Part shown: piece after piece, positions 49,911 through 60,662 of the stretch
Layout: each line of letters opens with the position of its first letter
Position numbering within the stretch: the first letter of the stretch is position 1
Source: Sebastes aleutianus
Lineage: Eukaryota; Chordata; Actinopteri; Perciformes; Sebastidae
NCBI GenBank assembly: GCA_916700875.1
Contig: CAKAKS010000031.1
Coordinates: forward strand, 19,179,880-19,243,879
Length of the DNA: 64,000 nt
Direction of reading: 5' to 3'
Program-made: the position numbers and the translations under genes
The notes under the pieces: generated by a model
What the model saw: the letters and a program-made list of their open reading frames with translations, nothing else
Database searches by the model: none
What the model was told of the DNA's origin: nothing

Positions 49911-50039
49911 ATCCTGCAGCGCTCCACCCAGTCTGTTTTAAAGCCTTTGTGCAACTTAACTGCAAAGTGTACAGTCCACACACCACATACAACTAAAACA
50001 GCATCTTTTTATCCATCATTCTCTTTTAAACATCTTTTT

Positions 50040-50280
50040 TTTCCCCATCATTCTTTTACTTATCTATCTATCTATCTATCTATTTTTTTTAATCTTGCCT
50101 TAATTGGATTTGCACACTGTGTAATGACTGTGCAATATCATTATCATTATTACTACTCAGGTGTAATTCATGCTGTGCAATATTTTCAGGTGGAATTTCA
50201 TTTCATTCTCACTGTGCAATATCATTTTCCACTTGTGCAATTTTGTTAATAGTCTGTTTATTGTCAATACTGTATATACT
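50040..50280 (+). repeat. LINE-tail-like segment with (TATC)n
   Basis: A (TATC)n tract (50060-50083) is followed by several 'tgtgcaatatcatt'-type units and 'gtcaatactgtatatactgc', similar in style to the LINE tail at 48690-49016. Confidence 0.5.
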
Positions 50281-50384
50281 GCTCCTATTTTTATACTTCC
50301 TTCTATTTAAATGGTTCATATTTTGTTACACTTTATGTAGCTCTCTTTTTACCGTGTTATCTGATGGTTTTTTTTTAACATTTA

Positions 50385-50662
50385 AGGGGATCTATTGGCA
50401 GAAATTAATGATATTAATAAGTATGTTTTCTTTAGTGTATAATCACCTGAAAATATGAATCGTTGTGTTGTCGTTAGGGAGCTACAGTAGCCCAGAACAG
50501 ACAAACCAAACACTGGCTCTAGACAGGGCCATTCGTGTTTTCAGGTTTTCACGTCAGCCACCTTAGTTCTCCTACACGCTTGGCACACGGGAGAAGTTTC
50601 AGTTGGTTGCAATTTGCAACCTCACCACTAGATGCCACCAAATCCTACACATTGCGCCTTTA
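50385..50662 (-). repeat. Repeat family B, copy 4 (inverted)
   Basis: Reverse complement of the family: 'aatcctacacattgcgcctt' at its right end and 'tagtgtataatcacctgaaa' near its left. It carries an extra segment around 50520-50610. Confidence 0.85.
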
Positions 50663-51110
50663 ATAATTACAGAAAGGTAAAACATAACAAGATTCAATAA
50701 GGAATATGGAGTCTATCAGATTAGGTACTGGATTCAAATTCAATAAAATGCTATCAAAACCCAACTCCAATCACAAGACATGCAATCTTCAAAGATATAC
50801 ATGTTGCAATTTCATAATCATACCTCTTTATTCAAGGACTTATATTCATATAAAATCTATAGGTACAGTCGAAATGACTGCGGGAGAGACAGTCAAGTAA
50901 CAGATCAGGCAGCGAAGGATTCAGCCACTCCAGAACCTCTTTTCTGAGAAAGAGCCTCGTTCCCACTTTGGTGGTTCTGTGACAAAATTATATTCAAGCT
51001 CTTTTTTTTTTGTCTTTACCTGAAACAGATACATTGTGTGTTTAGATAATCAGAAAATACAACCAGGAAACAAATTGTACAAATCATGGACTGAATGAAG
51101 TCAAACAATG

Positions 51111-51131
51111 CCTCTTTTTTTTTTTTTTTTT
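51111..51131 (+). repeat. Poly(T) run
   Basis: About 20 T residues; possibly the poly(A) of a minus-strand retrocopy, but no body was recognised. Confidence 0.85.
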
Positions 51132-51775
51132 GCACATGCACATTTTCGTTTCAGAACATGCAAACAGGACATGTCCAGAGGGGGGCAGTCATAGTAAAAC
51201 TGTGAGAGGAAAACTTGGCACCCTGTTCGTATAGGGCTCGTCGGAGGTCTGGAAATGTTGGATCTTTAAAAAAAAAAAATCTACCGTAGAGAGGAACACA
51301 AATCTCTGCTCCATTATGGCAACTTACAGCAACGTTTAAGACGACAAGCAATCTATTACGTTACCTTCACAGAGAACAGAGCCACGCCTACAGTTAGACC
51401 TTATCAAGTCTAAAATGCCTCCTTTTACATGATCCATCAAAATAGATTGCACAAATATGAGACAACAGGAAGTGAAATTAAAACACAAGGAAATAATCAG
51501 ACTTGGATCAAATTATATTTGCAAATAATTTAAATGTTCATAAACTTGCTTAGATGAAATACAAAGAGCACCAAGAGATTTAGACACTTAGACATTTATG
51601 TTGATCTAATCTGTATTTTGATATTCTGTATGTGCAACATATACTTTATTCAAATAGGTCCCTTACTCACATTAAAATTCCCTAACTCACAATTTTGACA
51701 AATCCTTTTACAAAAAAATCCCCCATCCGCACCAAGACATATTAATTCTTCTTTGACCAATTACCTAATTCAACG

Positions 51776-52044
51776 TATCCTCATACAACAGTTCGTATGT
51801 TATCTTACGAAAAGTTATTCCTCATTTTTCGTGCGTTTTCCTACGAATGTCCATCAGCAACATGTGACGCACGTGTCAATTTCTGCTCGTAACATGTATA
51901 CAGTCTTTTCAAAATAATCTTCCGTCTGTACACAGGAAACAACTTAGTTAGGTTTAGGCAACCAAACTACTTGGTTAGGTTTAGGAAAAGTCTGTGGTTT
52001 GGTTTAAAATGATTCCTGAAGTGACAAATAAATCAACTTCTGGT
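51776..52044 (+). repeat. Interspersed repeat with 'ggttaggtttagg' units
   Basis: Contains 'acttagttaggtttaggcaa', 'ccaaactacttggttaggtt' and 'ttcgtgcgttttcctacgaa', a common fish repeat. It resembles telomere words but is not a TTAGGG array. Confidence 0.6.
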
Positions 52045-52298
52045 TTCTCACGGGGTAGTGTGTAGGATTTGGTGGCATCTAGCGGTGAGGTCTGTTCTGG
52101 GCTACTGTAGAAACATTGGCAGCCGGCTCCATGAAGAGGACCCGCTCCATGTAGATATAAACGGCTCATTCTGAGGTCACAAAAACACAACGATTCTTAT
52201 TTTCAGGTGATTATACACTAAAGACAACATACTTATTAATATTATATTCCAATTTCTGCCAAACGATCCCGCTAAATGTTACACACTGTTACTTTAAA
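52045..52298 (+). repeat. Repeat family B, copy 5
   Basis: Starts 'tagtgtgtaggatttggtgg' and ends 'tgttacacactgttacttta'. It joins directly to another repeat on its left (51776-52044). Confidence 0.87.
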
Positions 52299-52381
52299 TA
52301 TGTACGTCATCAGTCAGAACCAATGGGCTTGGGGTTGAGTGGCACTGACAGAGTAGGGACATTATTACAGTAGTTTGAGTC

Positions 52382-52645
52382 AATGCACATACACCCTCTG
52401 ATTGTGAGTATTAATCCGCAGCTGAAAATAGTCCTCAACAAATGCACTATTTACTATTTACAGTGCCCAGCTCATTTTTAGATATTTATGTCCTTGGGGC
52501 TGAGTGACACAAACAGGGGAGGAAAATAGGCCTACTGAAAGACAGACTATCACAATGTTGGTTTTGGTCTTTTCGTAGGATTTGTTGACAGTAACAAAAC
52601 TATAGAATATTGCAGCCTTTTCCTTTAAGTAGATGTCCAGTGGGA
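52382..52645 (+). repeat. Repeat family J, copy 1
   Basis: Shares 'gctgaaaatagtcctcaaca' and 'ttttggtcttttcgtaggat' with the copy at 62510-62665. Confidence 0.7.
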
Positions 52646-53233
52646 AGTAGGAAAGAGTATAGCCAATGTGGTGCTTTAGCCTGGTGGGCTAACAATCAGT
52701 AAAAGGATCAAATTAAGCCAAATATAGCCTCGGGTCTGGGGTCTGGAATCTGGCAGTACCAGTTCAGCTCTTAAGGACGTACTATTGGTCTTTTAGGCTT
52801 GTGTAGAGCTCTAGTAATGACATAATGATATAAATTAGTTCAGCCTTCTGCTCCAAGCAAGTTTAAAAACCACTAAAAAACTATTAAAAAACACAACTTG
52901 ACCCAAGTCTGTAAAGAACACAGTTTTATATTTTGGGTGGTTCTATCTGGGTAGGCGTCATGCAGTCAACTTGCCCACCTCAAAAATGCCCTGTGATTCA
53001 CATATATCAGCTTTGATACCATTTGTGCCTCAGTGTGTGTTTTTCATTTCACTGTACATCGTAGAATACATTTACAATTTACAACTCTTCATACATAAAT
53101 GTAAAATTTGGTCGCAGTCACACTAAAGCCTGAACCTGGAGATTCCAGAGGGGTAAAGCTACAGGGCAGATGAAGTGTCGTCTTGTTGCATAGCCCTATT
53201 TTACGTCAACAGTCAGCAGCAACAACACAACTC

Positions 53234-54504
53234 TTTATTGTACCTGTGAATACGCAAACAGGTAACTTCTCCTACTCACGCAATACTGCTCTCAGAGGAA
53301 AGAGAAACGAAGAACGGAAAACCCGTGGGCAAATATGGCAGAGATGAGTTATACACTGTATGCTTGAGGAGGCGACATTTTTTGTTGATTAAAAATAAAA
53401 ACAAAAATGGCACTTTTCTGCATTCAGAGACCATTTCTACCAACCGGCTGGCAGTATATTTGAAAGAGAAAGGCAAATGCTTACCACACACCCTTAAGCA
53501 AAAGTACAGACACTATTTTTTGACAAGTTCAAGACCCCGGCATGCACTACATTGCTTACTTTGGATCTGTAATTCGAACATACCTACCACAAGATTCAGT
53601 ACAAAAAGTGTTTTTTTTTTGCATTCTGTCCATTACACCAGATTCAAACTTTGTTCTCTACACTTTTTCTCAGCTGTGTACATACTTACATCCTCTACTG
53701 TATATTCAAGTCCATCTGACCAATACATCTTGGAAAACGAGGCACTTAGTATTCAGCCACATAACGTCAGAAAAGTTATCTAGTCCCTATGTGCACTCAA
53801 AAAATTTACATCTGGTACAATTTACAAAAAAATGTGATCATGAAAACCGGGCTCTAGTCCTACTTCAATCCTTCCCATCCGTTTCATTTTGTGTCACTGT
53901 GTCCCTTAGGTGTCATGGCATCAGTTTAAGACCTACATAAAATAGTTCCTAATATCTGTTCTGGTCAGAATTAGGTGCTAACTCCGAAGTAATAGCTGAT
54001 GAAGTAAAGATAATTTGGTGGAAGCATCAATATGATATAGTTGAAACTCTTCTGGCAACCATAAACGCAATGAGACATACAAAAATAAAAACAGTGTTGT
54101 GAGCAGCCATATTAATACCAGGAATGAGGCATTCAGATCAGTCTGAAACACACTTCACTCAAAGGATGAGGAGGTTTTGGCTTTTGTCTTCTGCTCCGTC
54201 ACTGATTTTACTGGCCAAGGCAAAATACTTAAGGGTCTTCACAGGTGCTATAATTTCAGTGCAAGTAAAGGGGGTAGAAAAAGTCATCAGTGTTTTTTTT
54301 TCCTTGAAAGTTTGTTGTATAAAAAAGGAGAGTAACACTACAAAGCTGGAATGATTTCTGATCCCCCTTTTACAGCACTTTCCACTGGCTTTTTCCTCAA
54401 AATCCTTCCCTCTGTGTCAACCCGCTGGCTTCCTGTCAGCTCATTGGACCTGACAGGAGCGCTGTACAGCACTGCCCGTCCTCAGCTAACAGCTTTCTGC
54501 CACG
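53234..54504 (-). other. cacna1b: Probable cacna1b 3' UTR with candidate poly(A) signal
   Basis: The 1.27 kb after the cacna1b stop codon is free of recognised repeats. It ends at a minus-strand AATAAA (plus-strand TTTATT at 53234-53239), a candidate polyadenylation signal. The plus strand of this interval is stop-poor (open frames at 53325-53783 and 53542-53940), but these run antisense and look like chance frames. Other poly(A) sites may exist. Confidence 0.45.
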
Positions 54505-55062
54505 TTAGCACCAGTCCTCTTCCTCCCTCTCCCTGAGACTTCCTGTTCCTCGACTCCCGGGCCCGGACGCAGAGTTGACCCCGAGGGTGAAGTGGTACCC
54601 GTTAGGCACCACCCCCGCCCGACCCTGCGCGGCGGCCGCTGTGACGGGCGCAGCGGCGGTTCCGTGTGAAGTTGAGGCTGTGGTGGAGGCGGCGGTTCTG
54701 GCGGAGCGTCCCCCTCCGTGGCTGCTCACAGTGTCCTGGAAGTCCTCTTCAAGGAGGGCCTGTTGAGAGGAGACCTGCCGGCTTAAATTAGGGTCCGAAC
54801 CGATGCGGGTGACTGGTATCGGGGACTCGTCGTAGCCCCGGTGTAAGCGCTCATGCTCTGAAAGGCCACGGCTGAAGCGAGTCGGGTGCCCCATCGTAGC
54901 GATGCTGGCACCGGGCTGGAGAGGCGAGGAGTTGGCGGTCTTGTAGGCCACGGCAGGACGAGGGGTGAGGGGCGTCTGCGGGAGCTGCCTGCGACCGCGG
55001 CCCGGAGTGCTCGAACCAGAGGGGAGCGTTACAGGGCCAGCTTTGACCACACTGCTACCATG
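54505..55062 (-). CDS. cacna1b: Calcium channel alpha-1B subunit, terminal coding exon with stop
   Basis: The exon starts in phase 0 after a TCCTCAG acceptor and runs 185 codons to a TAA at 54507-54505. It contains STPGRGRRQLPQTPLTPRP, nearly identical to human CACNA1B, then YKTANSSP, FSRGLSEHERL and SRIGSDP-like and VPNGYHFTLG-like motifs in the expected order. The product ends EEEDWC. In mammals RQLPQTPLTPRP is an SH3 ligand (RIM-BP/CASK type) and the C-terminal D-x-W-C is a PDZ ligand (Mint-1 type); both are kept here. A Thr/Ala-rich stretch (TAASTTASTSHGTAAAP) is less conserved. The plus-strand frame at 54886-55248 is an antisense shadow. Which teleost duplicate (ba or bb) this is cannot be told. 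Confidence 0.96.
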   Translation of the reverse strand, partial: HGSSVVKAGPVTLPSGSSTPGRGRRQLPQTPLTPRPAVAYKTANSSPLQPGASIATMGHPTRFSRGLSEHERLHRGYDESPIPVTRIGSDPNLSRQVSSQQALLEEDFQDTVSSHGGGRSARTAASTTASTSHGTAAAPVTAAAAQGRAGVVPNGYHFTLGVNSASGPGSRGTGSLREREEEDWC

Positions 55063-55476
55063 CTGAGGAAACAAATAATGTATCAGCGGGTAAATGGGAA
55101 GACAGCACATTTATTTTGCTTTAGTGCTGAGGCAATTCTCCACATAGAGGGAGGTCTGCAAGTAAACACACTGGAGGTTAAAGAGCAACGTAAAAAGAAA
55201 ACTGAAAATCTTGTTTTTCCTGACCTCCTCAAATTCAGGGAGCTCTGAATAAAAAGGGCAACAGATCCTACTGTTCACCCTGCATGGTTGTGAACACCCT
55301 AAAAATAAAGCTGAAAGTCAGCACTAAGAACTCATAGTCACATTTTTTTAATTTAAAATCCATTGTACTGGAGTACACAGCAAAAATAATGAAACGTGTC
55401 ACTCACGGACTGCAAGGTGTGCACGACAAACTAGCTGTTAATCACTGAGCCACATACAGATTGGCAGGTAACTCAC
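55063..55476 (-). other. cacna1b: cacna1b last intron (414 bp)
   Basis: Intron with a GTGAGT donor and a TCCTCAG acceptor; no other feature seen. Confidence 0.85.
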
Positions 55477-55700
55477 CTGTTTGAGCAAAACAGCGTCCTG
55501 TCCCTCACCGGGAGACGTGGATCGACTGGGACCGGCTGACTTGGTGTGACACTGCTCCCTGCTGCCGTAACGCTCGCAGGAGTAGTAGCGCTGCTTCTCT
55601 CCTGCAGAGGAGTGGTGCCTCCTCTCGTGAGGCCGGCTGCGGTCCCGCTCCCTCGCTCGCTCTCTGGACAAACCTTCGGCTGAAGGGTCGGTGAACGAAT
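55477..55700 (-). CDS. cacna1b: Calcium channel alpha-1B subunit, penultimate coding exon
   Basis: A 224-base exon, phase 1 in and phase 0 out, between a CCTCCAG acceptor and a CAG/GTGAGT donor. It encodes an Arg/Ser-rich segment with RERARERDRSRPHERR and HHSSAGEKQRYYSCERYGSRE. This corresponds to mammalian CACNA1B 'RRERERRQERGRSQERRQPSSSSSEKQRFYSCDRFGGRE' and fixes both gene and register. It is followed by a Ser/Thr/Pro-rich stretch ending in AVLLKQ. The segment is predicted disordered and cytoplasmic. The 3.7-kb intron upstream contains LINE and SINE fossils. Confidence 0.95.
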
Positions 55701-56426
55701 CTGGAGGATGGCACCATCGAATGAAATGAGAAAGAGCAGGTCTGATGTATAGGAAGGGGAGCCAAATGTGAATGGCTTGTTGAATCACATGCTTTCTGAT
55801 CTAGACAGCCCACAAAAAAATGACTAGGTTGTGGGTTGGTAGTCACTCCAGATACCCAAATCTATGTGCATAAGCACTGAAAAGTGATATGTCCCCTTTA
55901 AGTTAATGTGTTAAATGCCTCAGTTCAGTTGCATTTACAATGCAAAGCAATATTTACCTGCAGTACAAATGCAAACAAGGTCAATGGAAATATACTGTAT
56001 AAACAATAACAGCAGTCGATCTACTCGAGGCACTGCAAAATGCAATGAAAGACACATCTTCTGAAATTACAACTGTCCCGATTTCAGTGAAAACATGTGG
56101 TCTATTGACAGTGCTCCACATACAGCTCTTTGCTTGTAGTTTTTAATTGTTTGTATTGTTAAAGTTGTAATGATTTGAGTTGAATTGGAAAGAGGAAAGA
56201 CTGAAAACCCACTGCTGAGGTGAAAGTTAAGCAAAAGTTCATGTAACGTTGTGTCTCAATTCAGCTTGCTTATTATCTTGACACTTCTCACCTCAGCCAA
56301 ATGCTTTAGGCAATAGTTTGATAGAACCATTTTTTAGTTCCATGATACTCATCATGTTTTTGTACTGTCAAATTATATTCCACGATATTTCATTACACTT
56401 CTAATTAAAGGCAAATGGTTCATCCA

Positions 56427-56443
56427 TGTGTGTGTGTGTGTGT
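56427..56443 (+). repeat. (TG)n microsatellite
   Basis: About eight TG units. Confidence 0.9.
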
Positions 56444-57284
56444 TTCTATCTAGACCATGGGTGTGTGGTATAAAGCAAAGCACTGTGGTGAAATTACTCT
56501 CTTCAGCGCTGGAATAACTCCAGTTCTCAGATTAAAACCGCGATGACAGAAACACAGAAGCCTATTCATCATTCTGATGAGTCAGATCTGCCTCCAGAAT
56601 GACAAGCTTTGAGGAGAGAAACCCCCTTTGCTGTTTCTCTCAGTTTAATAGATGTAGAGAGGACTGCTGGATGTTCTTCTATCTCACCCAGAGGTACCCA
56701 TAAATCCCTGTGCTAGACCTGTCCACTGTGGCCTTTTATCTCAGCAATAAAGTCCAGCTGCTGCCCTCCAGTGTTAACACTAAAAACTCCCTGCCACCAG
56801 CTCTCCGGCTGTAATCGCTCTAGCAGACGACCCCCGATGGCAAACAAAGAGTGTGACCAGGACCCTCTGAACAAGTATTAAGTTGCATTAATACATTTTG
56901 TAAATCATTGGTGCATTTATAGACACTGTGACAGCTAAGATTTAAGAGTCGGCTCAAGAAAAGTTGTCCTAAAACCTACCCCAGAGGAAAACCAATAAAC
57001 CAACACTGGCAGTGTGAAAAGGATTATATGAATTTACTGATTTCTTGAAATAAAAGGGTTGCTGTTGCTCCTTAGCTGACTCTGAATCTGAGATGTCTGA
57101 GCATCCTTGAATGCACCAACTTGGGCTCTTGTTTCGGATGTTTTTGCTTAGAACTGTTATTGTGCATATTTGTCTGACAGTCGATCTGTACTGATGGTTT
57201 CAAAACAACCTCATTTGGGATGAGTAATACCACACAGTACTGTGCCGGGTCTTTTACTATTGACAATCCAACACTGAGTTAAAA

Positions 57285-57430
57285 TATACATTTTTATGCA
57301 GATGACACAGTGTTGTATGCATTTGGCCCTTCAACTCAAAATATATCCTAGATTACAACCTGCCTTTAATGTTCTTCAGACATCTCTGCATGATCTCAAG
57401 CTTGTAATGAATGCTGTGTTTTATTCTCAA
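57285..57430 (+). pseudogene. LINE reverse transcriptase fossil
   Basis: A frame reads FYADDTVLYAFGPSTQN, including the Y-A-D-D catalytic box (57295-57306) of reverse transcriptase. It is then broken by stops, and a shifted frame continues LQPAFNVLQTSLHDLKLVMN, which matches the residues expected after YADD in non-LTR elements. Inactive. Confidence 0.75.
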
Positions 57431-58319
57431 GACCCCAAAATTCCAGTTTCCAACTGGAACAACACCGGTGTTACCGATTACACCGGACATTTTACAAGAA
57501 AAGATGACGGTCAATATGTGTGTGTTTTAGTGTTTTTTTTAATGATCTAACTCCAGTATGAAATAGTAGACACTCATTTTATTTCTATAAAATTTACAGA
57601 TGAGTGGGAGAGGTGACCTCATTCATGGCAAACAGCCAGTGTCTACTGCTGCTCCCTGTTTGTGTGTCCAAAGTATTAAAAGGGAATTTAAATGTACTTT
57701 TAGATGTATGTGAGAAACTAGAATGAATAATGTGTGTGTGTGTATGTGAAGCAATGATAAAAACCTTTTTCTTAATGTGGCACAGCTTGTTTCTGTATTT
57801 TTTTTTTAATAAAGAAAATGTAAATGCAAGCCTTTTCAGTTTTATTTTGCAGCTCTAAGTGTTAAGTCTGTGGAGCTCAGTCTACTTTTTTATAAATGTA
57901 GCTGTTAAGGTCAGGAGGAACAAAGGGAGCAACTGATCCCAGCAAAGCAGATTTTCCTCTGAGAGCTCACAACTCTCTCTGCTAATCAGATGGAAAGCCT
58001 GACATGTAAAATCCCCAGTTGAAGCGCAGCAGAAACCCCTTCACCTACATAACCCGATCATGGAACTTTAATCCTATAAAGAATTTCTGCAGCTACGTTG
58101 AGACATCCAAGTAATCTACAAGGAAAGCCCGGCCTGCCATCGCTGTCTCTCCGTGAAAGTGATGCCAAGTTTCTATGATATTCTCCTCGCTGTATTATAT
58201 GAATTAATATCGCTGTGTTAAATGAATTAATCTCTCAACAACTTAAAATATGCCCCTTAATTGACTTTTTTAGAATACTTCGTTCATGTTATTAAGCCCT
58301 ATGTGATGAAATTTATCTA

Positions 58320-58500
58320 TTTTTGGTTTGGTTTGATTTGTTTGTTTGTTTGTCAGCAGGATTACAGATAAACTACTAGCCTGATTTTCATGAAACTTGG
58401 TGGAAGGGTGAAGCGTGGGCCAAGGAAGAACCCAATACATTTTGGAGCAGGTCTGAATCACGGGGTGGATACACGCATTATTGTTCACTTTCATTTAAAG
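58320..58500 (+). repeat. Interspersed repeat ('tgtcagcaggattac' type)
   Basis: Contains (TTTG)n, 'gtcagcaggattacagataa', 'tgaaacttggtggaagggtg' and 'ggtctgaatcacggggtgga', a recognised teleost pattern. Confidence 0.6.
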
Positions 58501-58627
58501 TGTGTTATTATTCTGATTACAACAAACACACAGGGAGAGGGACTTCATTCTCTGCTCAGGTAGACATTACACCTCCATATCTTTACACAGCAAATAGTCT
58601 TTTCCTGCTCTGAATATCGTATAGAAA

Positions 58628-58815
58628 AACGTTGGGGCGGCTCAGTGGGTTGAGCGGGTCATCCTTTAACCAGAAGGTCTCCTGCTGTTTAAATGTTGAA
58701 GTGTCCGTGAGCGAGACACTGAACCCCAAGTTGCTCCCCTGGCTGCTTTAAAGCAACCCACTGCTCCTAAATGCTTAGGATGGGTTAATTTCGAAGGTCA
58801 AATTTCATGAATAGA
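58628..58815 (+). mobile_element. tRNA-derived SINE fragment
   Basis: Begins 'ggcggctcagtgggttgagc' (decayed tRNA-like box A region), followed by a box-B-like 'ggtctcctgctgtttaaatg', then 'gagcgagacactgaacccca' and 'agttgctcccctggctgct', the conserved body of a fish tRNA-SINE. It ends in a LINE-related tail ('ggtcaaatttcatgaat'). Confidence 0.65.
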
Positions 58816-59415
58816 CCCATATACAGTATATGTGACTATATGTCACTGTATGTGATTCTAACAAAATTTAAGTTGCGAGACACTGACACTGAGAGATAGG
58901 GGATTTGGCCTTGCCGGAGGTCTGCGCACTCCGAGTGCCTTTCTACTTTCTTAAGATTCTCTTGAGTCTGTCACTTGGTTGAGCGAATGGAACGGGACCA
59001 CAAGCAGGAAACAACAAGCATGTCTTTTTACAAAAAAATAAAAATAATCCAACTCAAGGTCCACTGCTCAGTTGTCATGGAGAAACCTACAGAGAAAGAC
59101 CACCAGATGTGGATGAAAGTCCCTAAAAAGCTAGTGGGTGGACATTGAGTCAGGAATTTGTAATGTCAAACTAATGTTTCCAAGGTCAAGATTTCCCTTT
59201 CCTGCTCAACAAACAGTGTTTTCACCTCTTGTTCTTGTTTCTTTTGTGATAAACAACAGTGCATTGAATTGAGCAAGGGTGCTTTGATCCAGGTTCAACT
59301 TTGGATGACGTTGTATTTTTGATGATGTATGATGACTCAAAGCCTTCAAAATCCATTCTACAGTATCAATCCAAAATCTTTACCCATCAAAAATACAAGT
59401 TTGTTTTTGTCTCAC

Positions 59416-59677
59416 CAACAGTGCTGGACGGCTGCACTGATGCAGTTCTATCCAGGGACTTCTGCTTCTTGTCTTTGTCCTTGTCCCTGCGTCTATGGCA
59501 GCGGTGGTGGTGGTGATGGTGGTGGCCTCTGTCCTGGCCATCGACTTGCCCCGGCCCCATCGAGGACTGGGCCAAGCCGGGCCGTTCCAGGTCATACTCC
59601 CTCAGCCCGACCTCCTGGTGGCGCTGCGGCGTCAGCGAGGACGCAGAGCGCCTGATAGGACTGAGGTCGACAATCGG
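59416..59677 (-). CDS. cacna1b: Voltage-gated N-type calcium channel alpha-1B subunit, C-terminal tail exon (third from last)
   Basis: This exon encodes 87 codons plus one base of the intracellular C-terminal tail of CaV2.2. It starts in phase 0 after a CTCTCAG acceptor with PIVDLSPIRRSASSL, which matches the mammalian 'QPVTDASPMKRSISTL' region. It then carries an uninterrupted run of seven to eight histidines, followed by RCHRRRDKDKDKKQKSLDR, the counterpart of the His-rich/basic 'HHHHHRCHRRRDRKQRSLEK' segment of human CACNA1B. It ends in phase 1 at GTGAGA and joins the next exon in frame (Asp codon). The channel opens at presynaptic active zones and triggers transmitter release; this tail binds scaffolds. 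The stop-poor plus-strand frames at 59329-59655 are antisense. Confidence 0.93.
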
Positions 59678-60214
59678 CTGAGAGGGTGAGAGAAACGTGG
59701 AGAGGCGTGAGGACAAAGGAGAGCAGAGGGGCGGCTGTGGCGGTTTGACCCAAACCACTTGTACTGGATCACCAAAATATCCACGACACACAAATGACAC
59801 AACCAGTGGACGGCAATCTTTTGTCTTAAGACCGACGTTCTACCCGTTCTTCTCCAGGTACAGACGTAAGAAAAGTTTGAGAAGAATGAACACAATTCTG
59901 TGACAGAACTTGAGTACTTACTGTTACAGAACTTACATAATTTGTAAGCTAGCAGGAGTCTCTGCTAGTGAACAAAGAAGAGGTGGGGTGTTGACATTGG
60001 CCTTTGTGGCATTTTTTGACATTTTCAACAATTGTAATCTCTCTGTAAATAGCTAATACTTGCTTATCAACACATTGTGTTTTATTTAAAGGAATACTCC
60101 ACTGAAAACATGTGTTTTAAGTATCAAACAACACTCACTGCCTGTTGGCTTGAAGGATGGCTCTGCAACGTTTGTAGCCTTGATTTAGGACTGTTATTCT
60201 ACATAACATTGTAC

Positions 60215-60662
60215 CTAACTTTAAGATATGTGAATGAGAATGGGTTCTATAGGTACCCAAGAGTCTCCCCTTTACAGACATGCCCACTTTATGATAATCA
60301 CATGGAGTTTGGGGCAAGTCATAATCAAGTCAGCACACTGACACACTGACAGCTGTTGTTGCCTGTTGGGCTGCAGTTTGCCATGTTATGATTTGAGCAT
60401 ATTTTTATGCTAACTGCAGTACCTGTGAGGGTTTCTGGACAATATTTGTCATTGTTTTGTCTTGTTAAATGATTTCCAATATTAAATATATACATACATT
60501 TGCATAAAGCAAGCATATTTTCCCACTCCCATGTTAATAAGAGTATTAAATACTTGACAAATATCCCTTAAAGGTACATTTTGAACAGATAAATAAAATG
60601 TGCCATTAATTTGCGATCACCGTAATCACAATTAACTATTTTAATCGATTGATAGCCCTAAT
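60215..60662 (+). repeat. Repeat family D, copy 2
   Basis: Shares 'tctcccctttacagacatgc' and more with copy 1 and continues to 'aatcgattgatagccctaa', a terminal sequence resembling the inverted 'agggctgtcaatcga' end of hAT-like non-autonomous elements. Confidence 0.8.

Larger units (their letters stand above)
49911..53233. other. Intergenic interval between the cacna1b 3' end and the TSPN gene promoter
   Basis: Holds a LINE-tail-like segment (about 50040-50280), repeat family B copies (50385-50662 and 52045-52298), the 'ttaggtttaggcaacc' repeat (51776-52044), a further repeat (52382-52645) and a poly(T) run (51111-51131). No coding sequence supported. Confidence 0.65.
55701..59415 (-). other. 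cacna1b: cacna1b intron with LINE and SINE fossils
   Basis: 3.7 kb between the third-from-last and penultimate exons. It contains a short TG tract (56427-56443), a LINE reverse-transcriptase fossil (57285-57430), a GTTT-bearing interspersed repeat (58320-58500) and a tRNA-related SINE fragment (58628-58815). Confidence 0.8.

Noticed and set aside
48976..50083. Regular TATC/TCTA repeats considered as a CRISPR-like array
   Set aside because: They are 4-bp microsatellites at LINE tails, without spacers, in a vertebrate genome.
54886..55248. 120-codon plus-strand frame
   Set aside because: It lies antisense over the cacna1b terminal exon and its intron; the residues match nothing I recognise.
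59329..59655. 108-codon plus-strand frame, Pro/Ala-rich
   Set aside because: Antisense shadow of the His-rich cacna1b exon.
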